Shown here piece after piece: positions 15,934-24,651 of a stretch of DNA of 64,000 nt (the first letter of the stretch is position 1; every line of letters starts with the position of its first letter). Source of the DNA: Geobacillus genomosp. 3 (GTDB lineage Bacteria; Bacillota; Bacilli; Bacillales; Anoxybacillaceae); NCBI RefSeq assembly GCF_000445995.2, contig NC_022080.4:1984001-2048000 (forward strand). The letters are read 5' to 3'. Below the pieces are notes generated by a model. It saw only the letters and a list, made by a program, of their open reading frames with translations, had not been told where the DNA came from and did not search any database. Made by a program: the position numbers and the translations under genes.

Positions 15934-15938
15934 CCTAT

Positions 15939-17585
15939 TCATGACTGTTTGACGGCGGCGTACAACCGGTAGCCGCCATCAACATTTTTCGCTTGAAATC
16001 CGTGTGACCGTAAAATTCTTACGGCAATATACCCACGCAACCCTGCTTGGCATATTACATAAATCGTCTTTCCTTGCGGGAGTTCTTGCAGGCGTTCACG
16101 CAATTCGTCCAATGGAATGTGAATCGAACGGTGGATCATGCCACGCGCCGTTTCTTCCGCCGTGCGGACATCAATCAATATACCGCCTTCCTCCACAATC
16201 TTATCTATTTCATGCCACTGCACCGTCTCGACAAGTCCGTCCATCATATTCGAAGCGACATACCCTGCCATATTGACCGGATCCTTCGCCGAAGAAAACG
16301 GCGGGGCATACGCTAATTCCAAATCCGGTATATCCCGAACCGTTAATCCCCCTTTAATTGCGGTGGCAATGACATCGATCCGCTTGTCAGCCCCCTCTTT
16401 CCCGACCACCTGCGCACCATAAATGCGGCCAGTCTCGCGGTCGAAAATCAGTTTGAATGTCATCGTCTCGGCGTTTGGATAATAACCGGCGTGGCTAGGC
16501 GGATGGATATGCACAACTTCATATGGAATATGAAGCGACCGCAGCGTTTTTTCGTTAAGCCCCGTCGCCGCAACCGCCAATTCAAATACTTTGGCAATCG
16601 ATGTTCCCAACGTTCCACTGTACTTCACGTCATAGCCATGAATGTGGTCGGCGACAAGCCGCCCTTGCCGGTTGGCTGGCCAGGCGAGCGGCACAAACGT
16701 TTCAAAGCCGCGAATATAATGTCTCACTTCCACCGCATCCCCAATAGCGTAAATCGACGGGTCGGACGTCTGCAAATATTCATTCACTTTGATCGCACCG
16801 CGAACCCCTAATTCCAATCCCGCTTCCTTCGCCAGTCGATTCTCCGGCTCGACACCGATGGCCAAAATAATCATATCTGTTTCAATCACATGCCCGTTTG
16901 TCAAGACGACACGGCGGCCACGCGCTTCCAATGCCTGAACCCCATTTCCCAGCAAAAGCTCCACCCCATGCTCCCTCATGTGGCCATGAACAATGGCCGC
17001 CATTTCATAATCAATCGGCGCCATTACTTGATTGGCCCGCTCGACCAACGTCACATGGATGCCGCGATGTGTCAAATTTTCAGCCATTTCCACCCCAATA
17101 AACCCGCCGCCGACCACGACAGCGCGCCGCGGTTTTTGTTCGTCAATATACGCTTTGATGCGGTCTGTATCCGGCACCGTACGCAATGTAAACAACGCTT
17201 CCGCCTCTTCGATCCCTGGAATCGGCGGCACAATGGGCTTTGCTCCCGGCGATAAAATGAGAATATCGTATGTTTCTTCGTACTCTTCCCCTGTCTTTAC
17301 ATTCCGGACAGAAACAGTCTTGCGGTCGCGATGAATGGCAGTCACTTCGTTCAACGGACGGATATCAAGCCGAAACCGTTTTGACATCCCTTCCGCAGTT
17401 TGCACAAGAAGCTTGTTTCGCTCCTCAATCACTCCCCCGATATAATACGGCAACCCGCAGTTGGCAAACGAAATATATTCACCGCGCTCAAACAAAACAA
17501 TGTGATCCTCTTCGTTTAGCCGACGAAGACGCGCAGCCGCCGTCGCTCCCCCTGCCACTCCGCCGACAATGACGATTTTTCTCAT
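15939..17585 (-). CDS. cdr: CoA-disulfide reductase with C-terminal rhodanese domain
   Basis: FAD-dependent pyridine nucleotide-disulfide oxidoreductase of 548 residues. The FAD motif GGVAGGATAAAR is at 8-19, and the single active-site Cys43 lies in SFANCGLPYY, as in CoA-disulfide reductases. A second dinucleotide motif (VVVGGGFIGVEMAE) follows. Residues ~455-548 form a rhodanese domain with Cys512 (CQAGLRG). Such CoADR-rhodanese fusions reduce CoA disulfide, persulfide or polysulfide with NAD(P)H. The start at 17585 follows GGAGG. A CstR-like site at 17668 links it to the sulfur regulon. Confidence 0.87.
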   Translation of the reverse strand: MRKIVIVGGVAGGATAAARLRRLNEEDHIVLFERGEYISFANCGLPYYIGGVIEERNKLLVQTAEGMSKRFRLDIRPLNEVTAIHRDRKTVSVRNVKTGEEYEETYDILILSPGAKPIVPPIPGIEEAEALFTLRTVPDTDRIKAYIDEQKPRRAVVVGGGFIGVEMAENLTHRGIHVTLVERANQVMAPIDYEMAAIVHGHMREHGVELLLGNGVQALEARGRRVVLTNGHVIETDMIILAIGVEPENRLAKEAGLELGVRGAIKVNEYLQTSDPSIYAIGDAVEVRHYIRGFETFVPLAWPANRQGRLVADHIHGYDVKYSGTLGTSIAKVFELAVAATGLNEKTLRSLHIPYEVVHIHPPSHAGYYPNAETMTFKLIFDRETGRIYGAQVVGKEGADKRIDVIATAIKGGLTVRDIPDLELAYAPPFSSAKDPVNMAGYVASNMMDGLVETVQWHEIDKIVEEGGILIDVRTAEETARGMIHRSIHIPLDELRERLQELPQGKTIYVICQAGLRGYIAVRILRSHGFQAKNVDGGYRLYAAVKQS

Positions 17586-17667
17586 CTTCATCATCCTCCC
17601 TAAATAATGATGCAATTTCCCCCATCCTCGTACATAGGCGAGTTGGGGAAACACCCTTATAAAACAT

Positions 17668-17683
17668 ATACCCCTATATGTAT
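17668..17683 (-). promoter_or_regulatory. CstR-like operator upstream of the CoA-disulfide reductase gene
   Basis: ATACCCCTATATGTAT keeps one full half-site (ATACCCC) and the outer TAT of the other, 83 bp before the start codon. A TATTAT -10-like box overlaps it on the minus strand, but the -35 is poor. Confidence 0.45.
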
Positions 17684-17745
17684 AATAAAACCCATGGGGA
17701 TGGAATGCAGTGATATTGATCACATTTTCCATCTTCCTAAAAAAT

Positions 17746-17786
17746 GCTATTGACGCCGCAACCATAGAATCGCGGCGCCGATCCGA
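17746..17786 (-). terminator. Repeated GC hairpin, terminator of nosF
   Basis: GACGCCGC and GCGGCGCC pair around ACCATAGAAT, and on the minus strand GCATTTTTTAGG follows. A nearly identical hairpin with the same loop sits upstream of nosD at 21349-21376, so the nos genes are bracketed by two copies in the same orientation. Confidence 0.6.
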
Positions 17787-17799
17787 TCGATTCAATCCT

Positions 17800-18501
17800 T
17801 CATTGTCGGTGCAAAGCCAACAGCTGCAACACCGTCTGCTCTTTCGATCCACAGGCTGCGGTCTCAATTCGATGGACGATAGCCCCATTTTTCATAAATA
17901 CAATGACATCGCCGACATCTGCCGCCACATCCATCATATGTGTCGAAAAAATAACGATCGTCCCCTCGTTTTTTCTCTGTTTCAATATATCGATAAACCG
18001 ATCAACCCAAAACGGATCGAGACCGTTTGTCGGCTCATCAAGCAGCAATAATGACGGATTTCCTAATAACGCTTGGCCGAACAACAACCGTTGCCGCATT
18101 CCTTTTGATAAATGCTTGATCCATTCCATTTTTTGCGCTTCCAATCCTATGTCATGAAGCGTTTCTTCCACCTGTTCTCGCGTGACTTTTCGCAATGATG
18201 CATAAAACGAAAGAAATTCCCAAACGGTCACCATGGGCGGCACATGGAACTCATCCGGCATGTATCCGATGCGCGAAATGTATTGCTTTCGATTCATCCG
18301 CAAGGAAACACCGTGAAGTGTGACCGTTCCATCTGTCGGCGGCAAAATGCCTGCTAAAATTGAAAGAAGCGTGCTTTTCCCCGCTCCGTTTCCCCCGCAT
18401 AAAACGATGCACTCCCCTTGATTCGCCTGAAAGGAAAGTGAAGACAACGCGGTTTTCTTCTTATACATTTTTGATACTTCCCTCACATCGAGTCCAATCA
18501 T
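17800..18501 (-). CDS. nosF: ABC transporter ATP-binding protein, NosF-like
   Basis: Cytoplasmic ATPase of 233 residues. Walker A reads GGNGAGKST, the signature LSKGMRQRLLFGQA and Walker B LLLLDEPTNGLD, and the His switch is in FSTHMMD. With the adjacent permease and NosL/NosD it forms the NosDFY complex that, with NosL, supplies copper/sulfur for the nitrous oxide reductase centres. The start at 18501 follows AAGGAGG and overlaps the stop of nosY (ATGA). It is the last gene of the operon. Confidence 0.85.
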   Translation of the reverse strand: MIGLDVREVSKMYKKKTALSSLSFQANQGECIVLCGGNGAGKSTLLSILAGILPPTDGTVTLHGVSLRMNRKQYISRIGYMPDEFHVPPMVTVWEFLSFYASLRKVTREQVEETLHDIGLEAQKMEWIKHLSKGMRQRLLFGQALLGNPSLLLLDEPTNGLDPFWVDRFIDILKQRKNEGTIVIFSTHMMDVAADVGDVIVFMKNGAIVHRIETAACGSKEQTVLQLLALHRQ

Positions 18502-19307
18502 TGTTGTTTCCTCCTTGTTAACTTCCACGTTGCCATGAACCATAACACACATAGATAGCCAATAATATATACGATCAATATAAGCCCAAACCTTTTTTGC
18601 CATAAATGGATCAAGTGATCATAAGCTTGTCCGAAAATGGCGCTCCCCCCCAATTTGACCACAAACGCTACGCGCAATATCTCAGCCGGATTAAGAAGCG
18701 TCGCCGCTTGCAACAAAGGGACAACGAGCGGATAGGGAACGATGTTAAGCACAGCGATTAAAAACGTTGGCCAAATCAAAATGAACAAAAACCATACTCC
18801 GACCGATACGGTCAACGCTTGCCATCGAGTCGATGTAAACGCACCGACAGCCAGGCCAAACATCAGAAACAAGGCAATTAGGAATAATGAAAAATTATAG
18901 AGTGCAATCACCCATTCCACTGGCAATGAGATCCTAAAAAAAGAACTTAGTGCCACACTTAAACCAAAACTCAACGTAAACAAAGTCGTCTGCCCTAACC
19001 ATTGTCCAAACCATTTTCCGGCCACATACATGGCCTGTGACAACGGGTACGTACATAACAGACGCCATTGTCCATTTTCCATCTCTCCTGCGATCGCAAA
19101 CGAACCGGAAATGAGCATAAACAGCGGCAAAAGATATAAGAGAATGCTCGCAATCGTTCCTGTAACATTCGTATATCCAGCAAAATCAGCATCGTTCCTG
19201 GCGATCAAAAACAACATCGACAATATAACAACCCATAACAAGACGAACGAATAGGAGAAATATTGGCGCATCACCATCCGCCATTCCATCCGTCCGATAT
19301 TCCACAT
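18498..19307 (-). CDS. nosY: ABC transporter permease, NosY-like
   Basis: Membrane protein of 269 residues with six hydrophobic helices, ABC-2 permease type. The segment FAIAGEMENGQWRLLCTYPLS is the characteristic intracellular motif of NosY/GldF-type permeases. It pairs with the NosF ATPase through a 4-bp overlap. The ribosome site of the ATG at 19307 is poorly spaced, so the exact N-terminus is less certain. It is separated from nosL by 125 bp that hold no gene. Confidence 0.82.
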   Translation of the reverse strand: MWNIGRMEWRMVMRQYFSYSFVLLWVVILSMLFLIARNDADFAGYTNVTGTIASILLYLLPLFMLISGSFAIAGEMENGQWRLLCTYPLSQAMYVAGKWFGQWLGQTTLFTLSFGLSVALSSFFRISLPVEWVIALYNFSLFLIALFLMFGLAVGAFTSTRWQALTVSVGVWFLFILIWPTFLIAVLNIVPYPLVVPLLQAATLLNPAEILRVAFVVKLGGSAIFGQAYDHLIHLWQKRFGLILIVYIIGYLCVLWFMATWKLTRRKQQ

Positions 19308-19432
19308 CCTTCTCTATCCTTTCATCAATGTTTGGCCATCCATCCGTGAAACAACTAAATCCAAACAATTTGATCCCACAACAAAATAGCTCTTTCAATC
19401 GACAGACAGGTAGACAAAAAGGCAACTAGCGG

Positions 19433-19957
19433 TCAGTTGCCCATATGGTCCCCCTTTTGCTTCTCCATTTTCATATGTTCTTTTTTCATTTCCATCATCA
19501 TCTCTTTATTTCGTTCCCACGTATGGCGATCCAGTTCGCTATACGTCAAAACCGTTCCACCATGTTGTTCGACAAATTTTTTTGCCTTATCTTCATCGTT
19601 AAAGGAGATCACATTGTATGCCATAGGGGTGTGAATCGTTTGATCGTATACATATGTCGCTTTCCTCGCCTCCATCCAATCATTCGTTTCATAATCGCGA
19701 ACAAACGTGGCTTCGACTGTTTCGCTTTCATGTTCTTTCATCCATCGATACATGCACCCTATGTCATCGAACTTCAGCACTCTTCCATTTTTCAACACAA
19801 GTTCTGTCGCAAATTGGTTATTTCCTACCGCCATATGACAAACAGCACATTTATCATTTTTTTCATCAATCGCTACTGGTTCAACCTTTTGACTGCAACC
19901 AGTTATGACGACAACCATAAGCACAAAAATCGCCAACCACATTTCTTTTGCTTTCAT
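19433..19957 (-). CDS. nosL: NosL copper-chaperone lipoprotein
   Basis: Lipoprotein of 174 residues: a signal peptide with lipobox VVITGC (Cys21), then the NosL motif CAVCHM near residue 37, which in the family binds Cu(I) with a downstream Met. The sequence FDDIGCMYRW is also typical of NosL. The C-terminus is unusually Met/His/Lys-rich (KEMMMEMKKEHMKMEK), suggesting further metal binding. It acts on the outer face of the membrane, delivering copper for nitrous oxide reductase. The start overlaps the nosD stop by four bases. Confidence 0.87.
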   Translation of the reverse strand: MKAKEMWLAIFVLMVVVITGCSQKVEPVAIDEKNDKCAVCHMAVGNNQFATELVLKNGRVLKFDDIGCMYRWMKEHESETVEATFVRDYETNDWMEARKATYVYDQTIHTPMAYNVISFNDEDKAKKFVEQHGGTVLTYSELDRHTWERNKEMMMEMKKEHMKMEKQKGDHMGN

Positions 19958-21234
19958 GACCGTTTCCTCCCTATTATGAATCCACTAAAGCTGCCAGTGA
20001 TCATCACAGCACTCATCACATACAACAAGCTTGCCGGCCGGGAAGGACGATCCTTCCTTGCTGTCGGTTGCTCGATGAGCGGAGCGTCATCCGTCAACAC
20101 TTGTTCATCAGAACTGCGCAACAACTTTTGCAAGACAATCATACCTGGTGACTGAAAAAACAATTGGTATTCCGGCACATCGATGGTAAGCGCTAGGAAA
20201 AACGGGTCGACTCGATACGGGAGGGCGCTGACTCCCGTGCCCGTTACATCTAACTTAGCCGCTGCATCCCAATAGTTACGGGCGATAGTATTGTCACGAC
20301 TGCGAATGGCTTGTGCGTCATAGACATTGCCAATGAACGAATTGTCCGAAACACGATTGTTCGACGATTCGTTCCACTGCATGCCGATAAAATTGTGAGA
20401 AACATCATTCTCAATGAATTCGTTATGGCGCGCTTGCTCCACATAAATCCCGACTCGATTAGCCGCGATTCGGTTCTTTCGTATGATCGTTTCCGCCGCA
20501 TCGTATAACAAAAGGCCTTGAGAGTGGACATTTCTCTCGTTTTGCACGAACGAATTTTGTTCAATGATTGTTTGTTCCGTCCCCATCACCATCGCTCCGG
20601 CGATATTTTTTTCGGAAATGTTGTTTCGCAGCGCAATGCCATTCGAAAACATGACATGAATGCCATAGCGGGCATTATAAATGTGATTGTCGCCTAATAC
20701 GTTGTTATGGCTGTTTTCCATGTAAATGCCGTCTTTTACCTGATCGATTTCCGCATAACGGATCACGTTTTGCGTTGATTTCCATAGATCAATGCCGTTG
20801 CCGCTTTTCTTGCCTTGAACAGTGCAGTGGACAATGGTTGTATGATGCGCATGATCAAGCTTGATGCCTTGCTGATTTGTCAATACGCGCACACCGTCGA
20901 TCGTATGGTCATGTCCGGTTACGTAAATCGCCGGCATATCAGGCACATCGCCACATTGCACCACACGAATATTTTTGAGCACAACATGCTGGCCGTATAT
21001 CGCAACGACAGGAGACTTGCGGCACGAACGAATCGTCACCTCCCCAATCCCTTCCAACGTAAGTGGTTTCGATAATATGACCTCTTCATCATAGACGCCG
21101 CTTGATAGCCTCACCACTCCATACTCCGGCGCTTCATCGATGCGGGCTTGAACGGTTTCTTCCGCACGCGCCGACAACGGAAAGACAAGAAACAACAATA
21201 GAACAAGCGGCCAATGATCTGCATATCTCCTCAT
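19954..21234 (-). CDS. nosD: NosD maturation protein
   Basis: Exported protein of 426 residues. A signal peptide (residues 1-24, ending SARAEE) precedes a right-handed beta-helix built from many CASH/PbH1 repeats with NN-type turns, then a C-terminal membrane helix (VMSAVMITGSFSGFIIG). NosD docks on the NosFY transporter outside the membrane and helps assemble the CuZ sulfide centre of NosZ. The upstream gene should be nosZ, but none is present. GAAGGGGG precedes the ATG. Confidence 0.87.
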   Translation of the reverse strand: MRRYADHWPLVLLLFLVFPLSARAEETVQARIDEAPEYGVVRLSSGVYDEEVILSKPLTLEGIGEVTIRSCRKSPVVAIYGQHVVLKNIRVVQCGDVPDMPAIYVTGHDHTIDGVRVLTNQQGIKLDHAHHTTIVHCTVQGKKSGNGIDLWKSTQNVIRYAEIDQVKDGIYMENSHNNVLGDNHIYNARYGIHVMFSNGIALRNNISEKNIAGAMVMGTEQTIIEQNSFVQNERNVHSQGLLLYDAAETIIRKNRIAANRVGIYVEQARHNEFIENDVSHNFIGMQWNESSNNRVSDNSFIGNVYDAQAIRSRDNTIARNYWDAAAKLDVTGTGVSALPYRVDPFFLALTIDVPEYQLFFQSPGMIVLQKLLRSSDEQVLTDDAPLIEQPTARKDRPSRPASLLYVMSAVMITGSFSGFIIGRKRS

Positions 21235-21272
21235 CGACTCACCCCCTTCTTGTGATACAATATCAAATAATG

Positions 21273-21301
21273 ATGTGAACTTTTTGAAAACCGTTTGTCA
21301 A
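21273..21301 (-). promoter_or_regulatory. Candidate nosD promoter
   Basis: On the minus strand a perfect TTGACA (plus TGTCAA 21296-21301) is followed 17 bp later by the weak box TCACAT. A TTGTGATACAATATCAAA dyad (about 21250-21267) near it resembles an FNR/CRP-family site, which would suit an anaerobic gene set. Only the -35 is strong. Confidence 0.35.
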
Positions 21302-21348
21302 TTTCTCAACATTCACGTCCCTTTTCCTAACGAAAAACATTTTTTATT

Positions 21349-21376
21349 GGCGCCGCAACTATAGAATCGCGGCGCC
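21349..21376 (-). terminator. Second copy of the GC hairpin, upstream of nosD
   Basis: A perfect 8-bp stem (GGCGCCGC/GCGGCGCC) with loop AACTATAGAATC is followed on the minus strand by AATAAAAAATGTTTTT. It matches the hairpin downstream of nosF. Its position suggests it once ended a gene upstream of nosD. Confidence 0.5.
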
Positions 21377-21758
21377 GATCCGACGTTTTCTGATCGAGGA
21401 AACACACTCTTGCTTTCCAATTACTCTCCCCCGCTCTCCTTAATTGTTGAAGGAGGTTGGATGTATAATGATTATTTAGAACATAGTTTTGTTATAACAA
21501 ATTATAGCCTCAATCCCCCTCGCTGACACAACAAGGCCGAAGCGTGAAACGTCCGGCAGCGCGCCGCTTTCTTGCCGATCCCGCCCCGCCCCATGGTGAA
21601 GAGGCTCTTCTAAGCATAATACAAGTGTAAAGGCGATCATCCCTCTCATCATACCGTGTCCGAAACTATGTTCCACCGATGCTTGCTGAACAGCCTGTTA
21701 AGCAACAAACAGGAGCGTCTTTCCCCGTAGATCCTGTCTTTCGTCAGGCACAAAAAAA
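21377..21758. other. Gene-free stretch where nosZ might be expected
   Basis: No nosZ remnant, transporter or RNA is recognisable. A 28-base sequence at about 21478-21505 (containing TTTAGAACATAGTTTTGTT) recurs with few mismatches near 23608-23635; its meaning is unknown. Confidence 0.4.
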
Positions 21759-21781
21759 AGGAAGATGTTCTCCATCTTCCT
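21759..21781 (-). terminator. Terminator of the amidohydrolase gene
   Basis: AGGAAGATG and CATCTTCCT form a perfect 9-bp stem, with an uninterrupted TTTTTTTT on the minus strand. Confidence 0.9.
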
Positions 21782-21794
21782 CAGCCAATCGGCG

Positions 21795-22985
21795 CTAGTC
21801 ATTCAGCCCGTAATACGCACAGACGACACACCCGACAGCCTTCGCCGCAACGAGCAGCGCGTCTTCATCGATATCAAATTTCGGATGGTGGTTGAAATAC
21901 GGTTGTTCCACACCTTTCGGGGTGCAACCGATATAAAAATAACAACCAGGGATTTTCTCCAAGTAGTACGCAAAATCATCTGACGGCGACATCATCGGAT
22001 ATTCGACGACTTCCCGAATATCGGGGTCGTTCGCCCGCATCAGGCTCTCTTTCACAAACGCCGTCACTTCCGGATCGTTGTATAGCGGCGGATAATCCGG
22101 AGTGAACGTCAACTCGCACGCCACGCCAAACTCCGTTTCAATCCCGTCCGCAATCCGGCGCAGCTCCGTTTCGATGACTTGCTTTGTTTCATTGGACATA
22201 TAGCGGATATCCCCTTCTAACGTCACACGGTCCCGAATGACGTTAAACGTCCCCTTTCCGTCAAAAGAACCGATCGTGATGACGCCCATATCAAACGGAT
22301 TCAAGCGGCGGCTGACAATCGTTTGGGCCGCCGTGACAAAATGCGCCCCCGCCACAATCGCATCGTTCGCCTTATGGGGAGAAGAGCCATGGCCGCCGCG
22401 TCCTTGAATCTCCACCTTCAAATACGCTCGGCCCGCCATCGAATAGCCGCTATGATACCCGACCACCCCTGCGGGATGCATAGGAAGCAAGTGTATGCCA
22501 AAAATATGGTCAACATCATCCAGCACCCCGGATTCGACAATGCTTTTCGCCCCGCCCGGCGGCACCTCTTCGGCATGTTGGTGGATGATTTTAATCGTCC
22601 CGGGAATTTCCTCTTTTAATTGAATCAAGCAATCAGCCAACACTAACAAATACGCCGTATGCCCATCATGAGCACACGCGTGCATTACACCTTCGTTTTT
22701 CGATTGAAACGGCAGGCCGGTCTCTTCGACAATCGGAAGGGCATCGAAATCAGCGCGCAAGGCGATCGTTTTGCCCGGTTTTCCGCCCTTGATGGTGACG
22801 ACAATCCCATAGCCGTTGCCGACATTCGACTGAACGGCCACGTCTTTGCCTTTATAAAAATCCAATATGTACTGCGCCGTTTGTTGTTCTTGAAAAGATA
22901 GTTCAGGATGTTCATGCAAGTGGCGGCGAATGCGAATCATTTCTTCTTTCCGTTCTTTAAGCATCGCCATGAGTGTTTGCTTCAT
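21795..22985 (-). CDS. M20 family amidohydrolase
   Basis: Cytosolic metalloamidase of 396 residues, peptidase M20D (hippurate/N-acyl amino acid hydrolase) group. The N-terminal RRHLHEHPELSFQE and the metal motif HACAHDGHTA with the catalytic pair in HQHAEE are all present, and the dimerisation domain contains GRGGHGSSPH. It would release an amino acid from an N-acyl derivative. GAGGTG precedes the ATG, and a strong terminator follows. It is monocistronic and unrelated to the nos genes. Confidence 0.88.
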   Translation of the reverse strand: MKQTLMAMLKERKEEMIRIRRHLHEHPELSFQEQQTAQYILDFYKGKDVAVQSNVGNGYGIVVTIKGGKPGKTIALRADFDALPIVEETGLPFQSKNEGVMHACAHDGHTAYLLVLADCLIQLKEEIPGTIKIIHQHAEEVPPGGAKSIVESGVLDDVDHIFGIHLLPMHPAGVVGYHSGYSMAGRAYLKVEIQGRGGHGSSPHKANDAIVAGAHFVTAAQTIVSRRLNPFDMGVITIGSFDGKGTFNVIRDRVTLEGDIRYMSNETKQVIETELRRIADGIETEFGVACELTFTPDYPPLYNDPEVTAFVKESLMRANDPDIREVVEYPMMSPSDDFAYYLEKIPGCYFYIGCTPKGVEQPYFNHHPKFDIDEDALLVAAKAVGCVVCAYYGLND

Positions 22986-23637
22986 TGTTGATCACCTCAC
23001 ATCTCATTCCATACCCTAAAATCCGCAGGCAAACGGACGCTTCCCCGATTCCACAACGGGCGGCTCTTCACCCCGGCATTTGCACAACGACAAAAGCGGG
23101 GATTGCCTACCGCTTGCCCTCACACCATTTCTTTTTCACTACCCGCTATATTTCCCCCTTCCGCTTTGTTCTTATGTAACGAAACAACCGCGGCCTCCTC
23201 CCCCCTTTGGTCATCGCCATCCGCCCACGGTCCACACAAGAAAGGGTGGCCCTTACTAATAGCCTATCATACCATTCAAATGTCGAACAAGATTGCCGCA
23301 TCCGGCCTGGGCGAGGGATCCCTGGCGAAACACAGCGGTGGGAGAAAGGGCTACGTTGCGAAAAGGGATTCGTCCCATTTTTCAAATCGGAAGGATCCTG
23401 ACTGAGCCGGCTCTCCTTCTTGGCCAGACGCTGCCGGTTTAGGCCAAACACTCGTTTTTCCTCCGCCTTCTGAAAGCCGGTGAAAACTGGTGGGGCGTGG
23501 CCAGTGCCACTTTTCGCCCCCTCAATGAAATCCCCCGTTAAATTCAAAAGGGAAAAACGATTGCTTTCTTCCTTTAGTTGCGTAAAAACGTGCAAGATAA
23601 TTGATGATTTAGAACATCGTTTTGTTTTAGAAGTATA
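22986..23637. other. Gene-poor 650-bp stretch
   Basis: No protein with recognisable features is encoded on either strand; the longest open frame (23146-23595, minus) is low-complexity and lacks a ribosome site. The sequence is GC-rich from about 23200 to 23540 and could be a decayed gene. The copy of the 28-base repeat also seen at 21478 lies at its right edge. Confidence 0.4.
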
Positions 23638-24564
23638 TCATGTTTCCCACGGAAACACGTCACTCGCCCGGCAAAAAATGCGATACGAAACGCTAGGCTG
23701 ACGGCGGCGCGCCGCCTTGGAACCGATGCGCGTCGTTTCGATCATCTCCTCCCAAAACGACAACCGGGTGCGGAGACGTTCGATCATTTTGCGGATTGCC
23801 GCTTCCGTCACCCCGCGTTCCAAAAAGGAAAAAAACAGCGTTTCGCGAATCTCTTCCCCTGTCAGCGGCCGTTCGCTATGCAGCAACAATGCGAGCAAGT
23901 AAAACGAGGCATAATCCAGCGTCATCCACTTGCCGCCCTCATAGCGAACAAGCAGCCCATCGCCGTCACTGATCAACAGTTGCACTTCACGCGGAAGGCA
24001 TTTTTCCTGCTCAGCGAAATACCGTTCTTCCGCCACAATGTCTCTGCCGTCTGGCGTCACGATGCAATACAGCGCCCGCGCAAAATCTTCCGCCCGCTGC
24101 AACAAAATTTCACCGCGGTAGCGTTCAACGAGCTCCTCATCATACGAGCTGTCTTCCATCTCTTCAATTTTCTTCAGCGCCTTCGATGCCAGCAAAATTC
24201 CGCAATTGGCAAGAAGCATGCAGCTAATCAGCTGTTGCGTGTCCGTCAATTTTCCGCCTCTCTCATCGGAAAGCGCACGTTCAAAATGGAACGCCGCTTT
24301 CCCGTACTCGGCTTCGGCATAATAAACGTGAGCAAGACGGTAGTTGGCAATCGCATGATCGGGACGATACCTTAACGCCTTTTGCAAGTACACTTTCGCC
24401 TGCTTCGGGTCGGGGCGGGACATTTTGAAATATTCGCCGACATACACGTACAACGAGACGAGCTGCTCTTCAATCTTTCTTCTTTTTTCCCGATCTTTTT
24501 CTTTTTTCCATTCCTCACACAGCTGCCGCTCCCGTTTATGCGGAAAAATTTCCTTCTCTATCAT
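23638..24564 (-). CDS. TPR protein with probable C-terminal winged helix
   Basis: Soluble protein of 308 residues. Residues ~50-110 contain tetratricopeptide-like helices (AKVYLQKALRYRPDHAIANY, then YGKAAFHFERAL). The C-terminal ~90 residues (YASFYLLALLLHSERPLTGEEI, then an Arg-rich helix and YRIF) look like an OmpR/SARP-type winged helix. A transcription regulator that senses a partner through its TPR is plausible but unproven. It is divergent from the peptidase gene, with a perfect palindrome in the 87-bp gap. Confidence 0.6.
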   Translation of the reverse strand: MIEKEIFPHKRERQLCEEWKKEKDREKRRKIEEQLVSLYVYVGEYFKMSRPDPKQAKVYLQKALRYRPDHAIANYRLAHVYYAEAEYGKAAFHFERALSDERGGKLTDTQQLISCMLLANCGILLASKALKKIEEMEDSSYDEELVERYRGEILLQRAEDFARALYCIVTPDGRDIVAEERYFAEQEKCLPREVQLLISDGDGLLVRYEGGKWMTLDYASFYLLALLLHSERPLTGEEIRETLFFSFLERGVTEAAIRKMIERLRTRLSFWEEMIETTRIGSKAARRRQPSVSYRIFCRASDVFPWET

Positions 24565-24583
24565 TCGTTCTCTCTCCTTCCCC

Positions 24584-24600
24584 TGTGACAGGCTGTCACA
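24584..24600. promoter_or_regulatory. Palindromic operator candidate in a divergent promoter region
   Basis: TGTGACAG-G-CTGTCACA is a perfect 8-1-8 inverted repeat centred between the TPR/winged-helix gene and the metallopeptidase gene. Its place in an 87-bp divergent gap suggests control of both genes. Confidence 0.55.
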
Positions 24601-24651
24601 ATGTGATTGCTATAGTTTGTATTGTAACGAAAACGAGAGGAGATGGATAGA

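Noticed and set aside
15939..17585. Sulfide:quinone oxidoreductase
   Set aside because: The single Cys43 motif SFANCGLPYY, the two dinucleotide domains and the C-terminal rhodanese match CoA-disulfide reductase fusions; the paired cysteines and C-terminal membrane helices of SQR are missing.
21377..21758. Remains of nosZ upstream of nosD
   Set aside because: None of the frames shows CuA or CuZ motifs or other resemblance to NosZ.
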